Shown: positions 11,900 to 22,985 of the stretch, piece after piece | Layout of the letters: every line of letters starts with the position of its first letter | How positions within the stretch are numbered: the stretch's first letter is position 1 | NCBI RefSeq assembly: GCF_035046505.1 | Contig: NC_089824.1 | Coordinates: 221,348,596-221,412,595 of the forward strand | Length of the DNA: 64,000 nucleotides | Direction of reading: 5' to 3' | From: Tiliqua scincoides | Lineage: Eukaryota; Chordata; Lepidosauria; Squamata; Scincidae | The notes under the pieces: model-generated | Database searches by the model: none | What the model saw: the letters and a program-made list of their open reading frames with translations, nothing else | What the model was told of the DNA's origin: nothing | Made by a program: the position numbers and the translations under genes

Positions 11900-12383
11900 C
11901 AACACCTCATTAAAATAGGCTGATTGCAAGCTCCTAGCTGCAAAAGGTTGTAGTTCGGGGAGAGCATCCCTAGCTACCCTGATAGCTGACAGCCTGGGCA
12001 AAGAAAAATCGGATTTGCTGAGGGCTGTTCTCATGTTCCTTCCACCACTGCTGTGTACTTCAGGTTCTCACCTTCCTGGCAAGGCTGGAAAGCTTCACCA
12101 GCAAGTGAAGGAACAAGGGGAGCTGTGCAGTAGAGGAGTCACCAGGGACAAAGAGCTCATCCAGATGAGAGGTCACACCAGCTACTGTCAGGCTCCAGCT
12201 GAGGAACTCGATTGCTGGCCCTGATGATCCGCCCCAATCGCAACCATCCACAGAGTCCTGATCCAGAGCATGCATAAGGCAGGAGGTCTCGTGTTGCTGG
12301 ATGGGCACTGCACTTCTTGTTTTGAGTCTTTGCACAGACCCACCATCACTCCACATCTCTGGTGTACCAGAGATGAGTTAGAG
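11900..12383. other. No gene or repeat recognised
   Basis: About 480 bases of unassigned DNA before the hAT element at 12384. Confidence 0.35.
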
Positions 12384-12873
12384 CCGGGTGTCAAATATAA
12401 GGCCCGCGGGCCGGATAAGGCCCGCAGAAGACCTTTAGCTGGCCGCTGTGAAAACTGGGCTCTTCCAGGACCACCATCAGCTGCTCTCAGTTGCTGAGCT
12501 GAGAAGTGACACATCAGCAGATGTAGAATTGTTGAAAGGGCAGTGTTGGGATTGCCCAATTCTCATGCAGGCCATCCTTTCAGCAGTGCTGCCTCTGCGG
12601 AGGTGTCACATTGCAGAGCACCTCTCAGGTGCTGAGCTGCACACTGATGCCCTGGAAGAAGTGGAAGAAGGGGGGTTACTCCCCCCATATCTTGAAAATA
12701 TGATCAAGATTTACATACTGTCTCTTTTTTTTTTTTTTTTGCAGCTAATGAGTTCCTAAGTGAGGGGGAAAGTGCTTATTTGTGGTCATCACCTGCTTAA
12801 TCACACTTTCAGCCCTCAGCAGGAACCATAAATGCTGTTTGGTCCACTGTATGAAATGAGCTTGACACCCCTG
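12384..12873 (-). mobile_element. hAT (Charlie-type) element, about 490 bases
   Basis: The right end reads ATGAAATGAGCTTGACACCCCTG, the inverse of the classic CAGGGGTGTC start; the left end is worn (CCGGGTGTCAAAT). Flanks AGTTAGAG and ACATAGAG agree at six of eight bases. It has a T run at 12723-12740 and no transposase frame. Confidence 0.72.
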
Positions 12874-13263
12874 ACATAGAGGGTCTGGTGGTGGGGGGCA
12901 CACTGGATTGTATCAAGCCCCCCAAATCTACAGCCTTCCTGAATAGGGCACCCGCCTCGGAGATGATGGCAGGGCAGGTCTATTGACTTTTCTGGGCCTT
13001 ATAGGTGTGAGAAGCAGCAATGGGATTGTCCTCTTGCCTCGTCCGGTTTTGGTCCGGTCCTGACAGGAAGGTGATGAGGAATGACACTTGTCAGTTCCTG
13101 TCCCACAAAGAGTTGCATAGAAGGCAGAGTCCCACCTACTGTGGTTTCCCCCCTCCCCAAGTGCTGCAGGTCCAATCTGTTTACATTTTATTTCTCTTTT
13201 ATGGTACAAGTGTCAGGTTGTCACCAAATGCTGCAAATTAGACTTTGGCTGAAAATGTGCGGC

Positions 13264-13412
13264 TCTGGTAAAATGGAGCCATGTTCCAAAACAGCTGGCA
13301 AACTTACAAAAACGTGGTGCAGTTTTCTTTCAAATCCAGTGCCTGCTCCATAGCCTGGGAGGTTTTTCCTGCCATAGCAATTCGCACTTGGTTTTCTCCG
13401 AGTGTCTCCTAT
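13264..13412 (+). repeat. Unnamed dispersed repeat, copy 1
   Basis: Shares an ordered series of blocks with 48699-48845: TCTGGTAAAATGGA, ACAGCTGGCAAACTT, TGCAGTTTTCTTT, then GCAATTCGCACTTGG and TTTTCTC.GAGTGTCTCC. I do not recognise the family. Confidence 0.6.
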
Positions 13413-13685
13413 CTTCTCAAGCTGGGAGATAAAATGGGGATTAAACTAACTCTTGGGGGAGGAGAGGTCAACCAATGGCTATTACTCACCATTTCTACCC
13501 TGTATCCCCACCACCACCACAAGGCAGCTCTAGATTCAGTATAGCAGAGATTTTCAACCAGTGTGCTGCAAAAGATCTACAGGTGTTCTGGGGAGTTTGG
13601 AGCACAGCAGTTGCAAATAGCTGAAAAATTCTTCCAGGTTCTGTGGTTCTTTTTCTGTTGTAACAAATCATTTGTCCCTATACAT

Positions 13686-14539
13686 CAGTGTTTCTCAAAC
13701 TGTGGGGTCGGGACCCACTAGGTGGCTCACGAGCCAATTTCAGGTGGGTCCCCATTCATTTCAATATTTTATTTTTAATATATTAGACTTGATATATTCC
13801 AATATCCTTGACTTCCGACGGGCGGACTTCCCTCAAATGAGGAGGCTGGTTATAAGGAGGTTGAAAAGAGTCCAATCTCTACAGAGTAAACCCTTGACCT
13901 CCCTTGACTGAGTAAAGAAACCCTTGACCCTTGACTGAGTAAAGAAAATATTTCTTTACTCAGCATGTGGTTGGTCTATGGAACTCTTTGCCACAGGATG
14001 TGGTGATGGCGACTGGCCTGGACGCCTTTAAAAGGGGATTGGACAAGTTTCTGGAGGAAAAATCCATTACGGGGTACAAGCCATGATGTGTATGCGCAAC
14101 CTCCTGATTTTAGAAATGGGTTATGTCAGAATGCCAGATGCAAGGGAGGGCAACAGGATGCAAGTCTCTTGTTATCTGGTGTGCTCCTTGGGGAATTTGG
14201 TGGGCCGCTGTGAGATACAGGAAGCTGGATTAGATGGGCCTATGGCCTGATCCAGTGGGGCTCTTCTTATGTTCTTATGTTGATGCAACCATGGTATGTG
14301 ACTGCATTTGGGGAAATGTGACAGATTTGTACTTTGAACAGGCTCCTATGTATATGCTTTTAACAAAGATAGTAAATGGGATTTACTCCAGGGTAAGTGG
14401 GGGTAGGATTGCAGCCTAGGATTATTAAAAACATTTTCTGCTGGCTGATGTCACTTCCGGCCATGACAACACTTCTGGTGGGTCCTGACAGATTCTCATT
14501 CTAAAACTGGGTCCGGTGCGAAATGTCTGAGAACTCCTG
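13686..14539 (+). mobile_element. Family B hAT-like element inserted in family D, itself split by CR1
   Basis: Starts CAGTGTTTCTCAAACTG and ends GAGAACTCCTG. Flanks are CTATACAT (13678-13685) and CTATACAA (14540-14547), an 8-bp duplication with one change. A CR1 copy splits it at 13794-14279. Confidence 0.82.
13794..14279 (+). mobile_element. CR1 LINE fragment inserted in family B element
   Basis: The 3' portion encodes the LWNSLPQDVVMATGLDAF end and finishes with TTCTTATGTTCTTATG. The first 110 bases encode DFRRADFPQMRRLV, a block that lies far upstream of this in CR1 ORF2, so most of the RT region is missing from the copy. TTGAT flanks both sides (13789-13793, 14280-14284), a possible 5-bp duplication. 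A short segment with TTGACTGAGTAAAGAAA is doubled. Confidence 0.75.
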
Positions 14540-14710
14540 CTATACAAGTTTCCCTGTAGTGGAGCTGGTGAAGGAAGAGGGACAATTTGTTACTACAGAC
14601 AGTTGCCCTAGAAACAGAGCACAAAACCCAGAAGAGTCTCCTGGAAATGATATCACAAGAGGAGAAGAGCACAGGGAAGACCACAGAGGTCGGTGTGCCG
14701 TGGGAAGCAA

Positions 14711-16537
14711 AAGATTGAAGAGCATAGGAAGCCGAGTTGAGCTGTGGCTGCCACTTGGACCGGCAGTGGCTCTCTGTGATTTCAACCCAGGATGCCTTCC
14801 CAGCCCTCCCTGGTGACGCTGCCAATTATCCTGTGGCACATGGGGTGTTTTTCATGCAACGTGTGCAGTCTACCATAGAGCTACATTTTAATTTTAAAAT
14901 TAAAATCCAATCATGCAGGAATCGGAACCATGAAAACTACACTGGCAACAATCCAAAGCAAGTTAAAGCCAAGAAAGGGCACTTGAGTCTTTAAATCGCC
15001 GTACCCTTTCAAACATGGAGCCTTGGGGAGGAGGAAAGTGACTGTGGAGCAGCAAACTTCCGCCCCTTTGCCTTCTCTCCTGCTTTTCTGCGCCAAGCCT
15101 CACCCCTCCCCACTTTGCTTTTCCTTGAAAATAAAGGCAAACAGGATTCTGTTGCATGCATTTGTTGGTAGTGTTGTGTGGTGAGGCCCTAAGACCAGTG
15201 TCCAAGCCATGATCATTAGCAACTTTTTGTTTGCTAATGTAAAAAAAAGCCACTATTCAGTAGTCCAGTAGGAGGCCTGGTAAAAGAAATCTGTCTCCAG
15301 CCAGCTTTGTCCCCAATACATCCATCTCTCTCCCATTTGAGTCCTCAGAAAGGGGATGCCAACAAGACACACATGTGCCAAATGTGAGGGGGGGATTTTC
15401 CTACAGGCCAAATTCAAACCACATTCAGAGACACAGTAGCAGGAGAGAAGGAAGCGGAGTGCAGAAAAAACAGTCCGACAAAGCCACATATCTTTCATCA
15501 GAAAATGTTAAAAGTGAAGGCAATTAGCACTTCCCAAATCCCAGCATGCTTGAATTAAGGCTTTAAAGCAGACATAAACTCCGCTTGGCTTCGGTCCCCA
15601 AAGGGCTTTGGAAAACCATGAAGGCAGCAGCCTCCTCTGCTTGCTCCCTTCCCAGAACAGCATCTTAAATCTGTGGCCTGCTCTGGCCTGAACTGACTGT
15701 GACGTGACTCATCAGATAACTGCATCCAAGAGCGATTTGATGTGAGCCCTCATTAGCCTGCTCCTTGTATCCTGGATTCCGACTGAGGTTAATAATCAGA
15801 GGAATTTACAGCTGAAATGATAGTAAACCGGGGGGGAGGGGGAAGAGTTAAGGGGGGGGAGAGAGCTTAGTTTTCGTCCAGATGTACTAGTCACTGTCTT
15901 GACCAAACACACTGTGCACCTCTGGAACAAAAAGCACATGTTCAAATGAAAGGTTGGGCATTAAAGGCTTTGTAACGCAGGGCAAATTAAAAACAGGAGA
16001 ATGTTAGAATGTTCGCCTTGCCGGATTAGACCAAAGCAGGGAGCGGAACCGTTTGAAAGCTGGGCTCAGCTCCTGTTCAGGCTCATCTGCACGTCGGTTC
16101 CAGTTCAGGCATGACCTTTTTAAAACACGATCGAGTAACCGGTTCAGATGTGTTTCACATAAATGAATGCCAGGCACGGCAATTGCAGTGTGACGTCCGC
16201 AAAACAAATACAACCATCAGGATTTAACTGCAGAAACAGAACCACTTTTTAATATGCTTTCTGCAGGCACTTCCAGAAATGCCACGTCTTCCAGAAATCT
16301 GTTGATCATCTTTGCCCTTTATGAGGACGGAATGATCGTCAGCCCCCAAATATTCTCCATTAGTGTAGCAGGACAAGAAAACAGAGATGAAGTCATTGAT
16401 GAAAGAATCCAGGTAGGATGAATGTGCTCTTTCCCCCCTCCCTTTTCTTGCCTAGTTATCCTATTTTCGGACACTTCCAAGCCCCCAGAAGATCCTATGC
16501 AGAGTCAACAGCCTAAAAACTGTAGGGATGGCCACCT
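14711..16537. other. No gene or repeat recognised; repeat-poor stretch
   Basis: The longest repeat-free block in the first 35 kb. At 15700-15719 a CRE-like TGACGTGA, an AP-1 site TGACTCA and a GATA-type AGATAA overlap or adjoin within 20 bases. This is compatible with an enhancer but not proof. Confidence 0.35.
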
Positions 16538-16748
16538 GCCAGTAGCCAGAGGAGGTGCAAAGCACTAAGTTTTGCAGGCATGTAAATGCATTGTTCAAGC
16601 GGCCCCTTCCCTCCCCTTCAGAGCCAGGTGTTCTACGTCCATTTTGCTCCCACCACCCAGAATGGCACCAAAGGGGAGGGGCTGCTTGCATGGCATGTTC
16701 AGGTACTGCACAACTTAATGCTTTGCACTTCCTCTGGGTACACCACTG
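16538..16748 (+). mobile_element. Family A hAT-type element, worn
   Basis: Carries GTGCAAAGCACTAAGTTTTG on the left and CTTAATGCTTTGCAC plus TACACCACTG on the right, in inverted order. The target duplication is no longer visible. Confidence 0.75.
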
Positions 16749-17038
16749 CTTCATGCAACAGCCTTTGTTTGAAAATACTATTCCCAGACAGCCATGTATT
16801 CAAGGTAGAGTAGGAGCCCTGCCCCTTTGCACATCTTATGGGAGGAGCTCCACATCACGTAGCATGGAGGAACAATGCACAATACTCGTGACACAGAGTC
16901 TTGGAGTCCACATGGTTTGCTCAGGAATGTACACAGCTTGCTCTATGCCACCCCATCCCAGGGCATCCCCTTGGCATGTGAAACTGTATTTGCATCCTGA
17001 TTGCCAGCACCTGCATTCTAGCTGTTATCAGCATCCAC

Positions 17039-17988
17039 CAGGGATGGGAAAACCCAGCGTGGCTTGACTCAAGTCAAGTCTAGAGTCTCCGCCCCCTGCG
17101 ACTCGCCTCAAAAACGAGTCATAATGGGAGCACTTTCCAAGTCGCTGAGTTGCCCTTTCGTGACTCTAAAGGACTTGAGTAGAGTTGCTCCCTTTAAATA
17201 GCTCGCCAGGGAACAAAGGGGCTGCTGCTGAGAGGTGTGTTGGAGTTCTCTTTAAGGACTCCCCTGTTGTCTCCACCCATCTTTAAACAAGGCAGGAGGG
17301 GGTGGGAGGGACTGCATGAGAGCTGGGACAGAAGTAGAAAGAGAGAGGAGGATCATGTACAGCAGCTGCAAGGCTTACCAGAACAACTCAATCCTTGGCA
17401 GCTCTATACAGCAGTAGTCCCACTGTAGCCGATCATTCAATGAGGCTTCCTTTGCCGAAGTAACATGGAGCCAAAAGAAGCCTTGCATTTGGAAAGCATG
17501 ATCTCTACGAACCACCTCCCCCCTGCTTCCCTGTCTCCTCCCCCTCCCTGGGTTTCTCCAGCCAATCAGAAGGCAAGAACCACTTTGTCTCCCCCTCCTG
17601 CCCTGCATCAGCCAAAGAAAGTATCAGAACGCCCATCCTTCGTTCTATGATCATTGGTTCCTTCCTTCCTATCAGAGATGGGCAAGAGAGCCCGCTCCCA
17701 TCTCCCCCCTCTGTTTGGATGCATTAATTAATCCTTCCCTGCCTCATGGCTGGAATCTCCCTGCTGCTTGCCCTGTCTGAACGATGGCCCCGCAAGGTTT
17801 TTCACACTGTGAAAACAACAAGCACTCCCCTACACAGGCAGATTCGAGCCTGCATGCAGGGGATAAGTGCTGAGCCAGGGGGCCCCTGACTCAAGTGTTT
17901 TTCCTAAGCTCATTAATCAACAAGTCATCGAAAAATCCGCATTTTCATGACTTGAGTCCAAGTCACTGGACTCTAGTTCCCATCCCTG
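17039..17988 (+). mobile_element. hAT-like element, 950 bases, complete ends
   Basis: Begins CAGGGATGGGAAAACCC and ends AGTTCCCATCCCTG. Perfect 8-bp duplication GCATCCAC at 17031-17038 and 17989-17996. Near both ends are repeated GACT(C)AAGTC motifs, likely transposase-binding subterminal repeats. No transposase frame is seen, so it is non-autonomous or decayed. Confidence 0.9.
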
Positions 17989-18199
17989 GCATCCACCCCT
18001 CTGGGCAATATCCCTTACCCAGCCACATTCAGACTTTCAGGAACTGGCACATCTGTACCCAGTCAAATATCCCAACCCTATTCTGGCTGGGTGCCAGCAT
18101 AGCGCACATTGTGGCAGCAGAGACTGCTTCATTGCAATCACAAAGCAGACTCCGGTGGGGAGGCTGGAGCGACCTCCTGCATGCCAGTGGATGACCAAA

Positions 18200-18350
18200 G
18201 GCTCGCCAGAGCAGATCAGGCCTCACAGGGGGTGGAAAGGGGTGGGAGAAGGCAGGGGTGGTGCAGGTAGGGGGTGGGTGGAACAGGGTGGTGACGGGGG
18301 CAAGAAGGAGGGCAGATCAGGCCAGGGAGGGGGGTGGGTTTGGTGATGGT
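18200..18350 (+). repeat. G-rich low-complexity stretch
   Basis: Repeated GGGTGG and GGAGGG blocks on the + strand, with strong G over C skew and the possibility of G-quadruplex formation. It lies beside unassigned DNA at 18030-18200. Confidence 0.5.
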
Positions 18351-18466
18351 GTTGAATGCTGAATCCTGGCTGTGGGTCTGATCCACCTTCACTTGTGCCA
18401 GGAGTCCCCTAATTCCCTAACCCTTACCCCAAGGAGATGTCCACCAGCTGAGAGTCCCCTGCAGCA

Positions 18467-18812
18467 ATGGTTCTCAGACCTTTGGCATCGGGATCCACTT
18501 TTTAGAATGAGAATCTGTCAGAACCCACTGGAAGTGATGCCATGATAGGAAGTGACATCATCAAGCATAAAAATCTTTAACAATCCTAAATTGCAATCCT
18601 ACCCACACTTACCCAGGAGTAAGTTCCATTGACTATGCTTTTTAAAAGCATATACATAAGTACAGGTCTGTCACATTTCCCCAAATGCAGTCACATACCT
18701 TGGTAGCATCAAGACTAATCAATTAAAAACAAAATATTGAAATGAATGGGGACCCACCTGAAATTGGCTCAGGACCCACCTAGTGGGTCCCGACCCACAT
18801 TTTGAGAAACAC
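18467..18812 (-). mobile_element. Family B hAT-like element, nearly complete, - strand
   Basis: Starts CAATGGTTCTCAGACC and ends TTTGAGAAACACTG. It carries the full family B interior in reverse, including the CACTTACCCAGGAGTAAG module. Flanking bases (CCCTGCAG, CTCTGTGG) agree at six of eight. Confidence 0.8.
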
Positions 18813-20114
18813 TGCTCTGTGGGATACAGTGGAAGCTACATCACCACACTGGGATTTAGTTAGGATTGGGCTGGCAGTCTTTTTACCCACCAGGCTACAC
18901 ATCTGCACATTAAAACAGGGCCCTCCAGGCCCCTTCCTTCCTTCCTGACAACATAGTTAATTTGCTCATCCCCAGAACTGCATGCAGTAGCAACTCTAAG
19001 AAACTTTAAACATTGGAGAATCTTGGACAGCAAACTGTTGCTCTTCCTGCATGCAATGCCTTTGTTTTGCTCTCATGGCCCAGAATGGCTCTGATGGGGA
19101 GGGGTTGCTTGCACATTATGTTGAGTCTCCCTGCATAACTTAGTGCTTTGCACCCCCTCTAGCTACACCACTGTGAAGTTGCTCTGCCACTAAGCCACAG
19201 CACCCCCCTCCCCCCAGTCAGGGGAAGCAAGACTGGGCGAGATTGTTCCGTTGGCTGACTCAAGATATGCTGTTCGTTTTTTCATGGGCAGGCAGGGAGG
19301 GTGGAAGGAGCTATTGGGAAAGCGGATGTGATTGCGACCAAGTGCCAGGACTAGTTGAAGAAGTTCTGCTGTGCCAATCTGCTCAAATAGGAAATTCTGG
19401 CTTGTTCATGGTGCAGAATCCAAAGGAATTGCAGCACCCTCCCTCCCTCGCACCCTTGCTCATGTGGTCCTTGATCAGATTTGCCTTTCAGGATGGAATG
19501 TTGGCTGAGCTGTCCCAGGAAGGCCCCTTTGTGCTTCACCTTCCCCCCCCCTCCCAAAATGGCCCGCTGGATTGCCCTCCTGCAATCACAGGCAGCTGTT
19601 TCTGATCGTCAGTGCACCCAGGCATCATCTGTGTTTGACCTGTGGATGGAGAAATCTGTTTTCTGTCTTCTCATTGTAAAGACCAGATCTGACTCTGGTG
19701 CCCCTTCATGAGAAACTGTGAGCCAAGAGGAAACTATGAAGGCAGGAGAGACATGTGGTTTGGAAGAGGGGGACAAATCACGCTGCAGGCTTCTGAGCCA
19801 TGGATCCGGGCATGATGGTTCTGCTTACTTCATGCTGCTTTGCTCAATGCCTTCTGGCGCAACATCACCCTTGGAGACAAAGTGGACATCCAGCTTATTT
19901 TTCTGGGCCGGTTTACCCAGAGCTGACCTGCTGTGACAGCGAAGAGAATCACGAGGATGAAGAGTGAAAGGGCACTGTCTCCATGTGCAGCCTAGAGAGG
20001 GACACAAAATGAACCTCAAATACATTGCCAGGGGTTAAAATAACAGGAATGTTTTCTTTAGATACCTTTTAGGAAGTTTCTGTCTCCTGAGTCAGCCCAT
20101 TTTGTCCATTGAGC
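18813..20114. other. Mostly unassigned DNA with one family A half-element
   Basis: A family A right arm lies at 19065-19173, ending TAGCTACACCACTG. The rest shows no gene and no recognised repeat. Confidence 0.4.
19065..19173 (+). mobile_element. Family A element, right half only
   Basis: Carries AGAATGGCTCTGATGGGGAG, then ACTTAGTGCTTTGCACC and TAGCTACACCACTG. The left arm is missing. Confidence 0.7.
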
Positions 20115-20338
20115 CAGTGGCATAGCTAAAGGGGGTGCAAAACACTAAAGTTTGCAAGCACCTGAATGTGCCATGCAAGCAGCCCCTCCCCCTCCCCTTC
20201 AGAGCCATTCCAAGCGTATGCCTTCATTTTGCAACCACTGCTTGGAATGGCTGCAAAGGGGAGGGGGTGGGTCATTTGCATGGGGCGTTTAGGCACCTGA
20301 AACACTTAGTGCTTTGCATCCGTCGAGCTACGCTACTG
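20115..20338 (+). mobile_element. Family A hAT-type element, complete
   Basis: Starts CAGTGGCATAGCTAAAGG and ends GAGCTACGCTACTG, with long inverted arms. Flanks CATTGAGC and CTGTGAGC agree at six of eight bases. Confidence 0.78.
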
Positions 20339-20449
20339 CTGTGAGCCCAGGGTGGCCTCGTCTGACTGACTGCAGCCCTCTGGAACCTTGAGTACAGAGA
20401 TGTCACTCCGAACCAGGTTGAGACCTTTTGAGCAGGAGATCAAGCAGAC

Positions 20450-20512
20450 GGAACCTGGGACTTCCTGCTTGCAAAGCATCTGCTCTACCCCTGAACTGTC
20501 AGTCTTTCCCTG
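20450..20512 (-). mobile_element. tRNA-derived SINE head, - strand
   Basis: On the - strand AGTTCAGGGGTAGAGCAG (A box) is followed by TGCTTTGCAAGCAGGAAG and CCAGGTTCCGTC (B box). It is a worn SINE and not a tRNA gene. Confidence 0.55.
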
Positions 20513-20939
20513 ACAGTTGCAGGTGAAAAGTCAGACGTCAGCTTTTTAAGGGAGCAACCGGAGGATGCCCTTACAGCTTCTCATGGGCTCTGGGCTGCAG
20601 TGTGAGCCCATTCCGTCACTGAGCACTGCTGATCAGGAAGAAAGAAACCAGAGATGTGTCACGCTGGCTGGACGTGACTGAAGGGGAAACTGCAGCCAAC
20701 AGGTGTTTTGCACATAGCTTCTGAGCAGGTGCAGTCTATCTGACCTGGGAGAACAGGGTGCTTCTGTAGCAGTATCCACAAAGGTCCACCGTGCTTGTTA
20801 CACATATAACCCAGTTCTCCAGGGCGCTCATAGCAGCAGAACTCCCAGTCTGCCCTGGTAAGTGCCACTGTGACATCATAAAAGGTGCGCTGGTGACGTG
20901 CACTTCAGGGTCACCACTGCAAATGGCTGGAGGCCCCAA

Positions 20940-21095
20940 GTGTGTGGCACTGGCTCCCTGGATGCTGCACTGCAGCAGGGAAGGTGGCGGAGGTTTGGGG
21001 GAGGATCAGAGTAGGGAGAGCAGAGGGCAAGAGAGATGGATCTCAGCAGTAACAGCGTGCAATGGATCTTATCCCCCTTTCCTGGCCCCGATCCA
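20940..21095. repeat. Probable family F element piece
   Basis: AGGGAGAG, GAGATGGATCTCAGCAGTAA and GCGTGCAATGGATCTTATCCCC follow in the same order as AGGGAGAGGTGGATCCAGCAG and ATGTCAGATCCTATCCCC at 8115-8170. Both resemble the interior of the elements at 28112 and 34076. Confidence 0.4.
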
Positions 21096-21253
21096 CCCTC
21101 AGGAGTCTCCTCAGACCAACTGTATCTTTGCAACATGGAAAGGTGTGTGCTGAGACATTCTCCACCATGGTTGTGGAACCTGACTCTGGGGGAGGCCCCT
21201 CTCCCCACACCAGCCCACGCCTGAGCCTTTCCACAAGTTCCTGGAAGCAGCAC

Positions 21254-22069
21254 GTCAGTTCAGAAAAGGTTTGGGCTGCGGGGATGAAGTTGTTCCCTAC
21301 AGAGTCTACTGGTGTTGGTTATAAACACATTTTCTGCCTGTGCGCAGGAGCCCCTAAGCAAAGACCTGGTTTTCATGCCGTCATCCGCACCCTTTGCAGC
21401 TCTTGTCAGCTAATTAATGACTTCATTCAGGCAGCCCACTGTGGCTGTTGTCCACCATCTCCCACAGTGTTCTGCAGAGCACGAGGACGTGACTGGAGTG
21501 AGGCACTCTCATGTGGCCAGCAGCTCCCCTCGTAAAGAAGCCACAAGCCCTTTGTCAGGCGGTGCTGCGAGAGCAGCCACTGCTGGCTTGGGGAGAGTGT
21601 GTGCCCCCCCTTGCAGTACACCATCCACATGGATGGTGGTTCATAAGACTCATGTGATCAGCACAGGCTGAGAGGATGTGCCCCATCCTTGGGCACAGAG
21701 CCACTACCGATCCAGGACCCTGGGCATGGGGGGGGGGTTGCCCCATCCCTCAGAGAGCCAAATGATCTTTCCGGAAAAATCAAGGAGTCGCCTTTTTCCT
21801 GGGTTGTAGCAACTGCAGTTGCAGTGGAGGCCACAGGCCTGAAGATGAAAATCCCCCTGGACATTACAGTATTTTTTAAGTGCCTGGCAGGGCACTAAAG
21901 TTGGACACTTCTCCCTAGTTTGTATTTCTTCTAGATCCTTTTCCACCTTCATCTTTACACCTGGGCAGAGCCAGCCCAAGACCTGCTAGGGATGTTCAGG
22001 TGCAGCTCTGCCTTACCTGGTGACATGCTTGACTCTGCCCCTCTGGCACTCTCACCTGCTACTCTCCTC
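21254..22069. other. No gene or repeat recognised
   Basis: Overlapping ORFs on both strands, none with a recognisable family. No repeat seen. Confidence 0.35.
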
Positions 22070-22301
22070 CATAGTGGTGTAACTACAGCAGGTGCTACAA
22101 CCCCCCCAGGTAAGCGTCCCCTCCCACTCACCCTTGGAGCCATTCCAGGTAGCGACGGCAACGCACAGGTACAAGCAAGCTCCTGCGCATTTCCATTGCT
22201 TCCCCGGATGGCTCTGAGGGTGACCAGGAGGGGCCGCTTACACGGGAGTTGTGGCACCTGCTGTACTTCACATGCCACCCCCTCCTTTGGCTACGCTACT
22301 G
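22070..22301 (+). mobile_element. Miniature inverted-repeat element related to family A
   Basis: Left CATAGTGGTGTAACTACAG and right TGGCTACGCTACTG with long inverted arms (CAGCAGGTGC / GCACCTGCTG, GGAGCCATTCC / GGATGGCTCTG). The middle arm sequences differ from standard family A, so it is a subfamily. No clear target duplication. Confidence 0.65.
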
Positions 22302-22639
22302 ACTACAATGAGTGGAAGACATTCGGTGGACAAGAATGGGGCGTTTCCTCTTCCGAGAGCCTCTCCCTTCTCCTCCTGGAGATGCAGCACAACCCCAAAG
22401 TGAACAAAGTAGTAAGGCCAAGCAAGGAAATGTTATTAAAAGATAATGTGCTTTCTCTCCCCCAGCCCTTGTATTGAATGCTGCTGACACAGCTGCCTTG
22501 CACAAGAGGCAATTTTCTAGATGGTTTCCAACAACAAAGCGAGGCCAGGATTGCAAACAGATTTTTTTCCAAACAGCCATTGCTCCATTCACATGTCTGC
22601 ATGGGAAGTCACCTTTGGGAGTGTGCGTTGCCTTTGCTT

Positions 22640-22868
22640 CTTTCTGCAGGAGGAGCTGGGGAATGGTACTTAGGGGTCCTTGACTCATCTGAAGCACCTG
22701 AGGTGGCGCAAGTCCAAGGAGACCCATGGGCTGCAGTGGCTTACCCGGGGGTAAGAGGAAGAGTTTCCCCTTAGCTCTGGCTGAGACACTTTGGCATCCT
22801 ATCTTGTGCTGGATATAGCGTGAACCTCCTGGCCTGCCTGTTCCAGCAAAAGATAGGATTGCACTGTT
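22640..22868 (+). mobile_element. Family F element, right part
   Basis: Carries GTAAGAGGAAGAGTTTCCCC, GTGCTGGATATAGCG, GGCCTGCCTGTTCCAGCA and ends AGATAGGATTGCACTG. The same series closes the elements at 28112 and 34076. Confidence 0.55.
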
Positions 22869-22985
22869 AGGTTGCTCTGGTCTGAGCCTTCCCAATCCCA
22901 CAGCCAAGCAGGGCTTTTTGTATGTTTGTGCAGTGCCTGGAACACGGCAAAGGCATTCATGGCTGGATCTAGGCCAAGAACTAGT

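Larger units (their letters stand above)
13545..14710 (+). mobile_element. Family D element split by a nested hAT and CR1
   Basis: The left piece 13545-13685 starts CAGAGATTTTCAACC, and the right piece 14540-14710 ends GGTCGGTGTGCCGTGGG. Between them sits a family B hAT element with its own 8-bp duplication. The two outer pieces join in the order seen in other family D copies. Confidence 0.75.

Noticed and set aside
20876-21535. ORFs of 125 and 157 codons on opposite strands
   Set aside because: No known domain, no splice or start context, and part overlaps a repeat-like segment.
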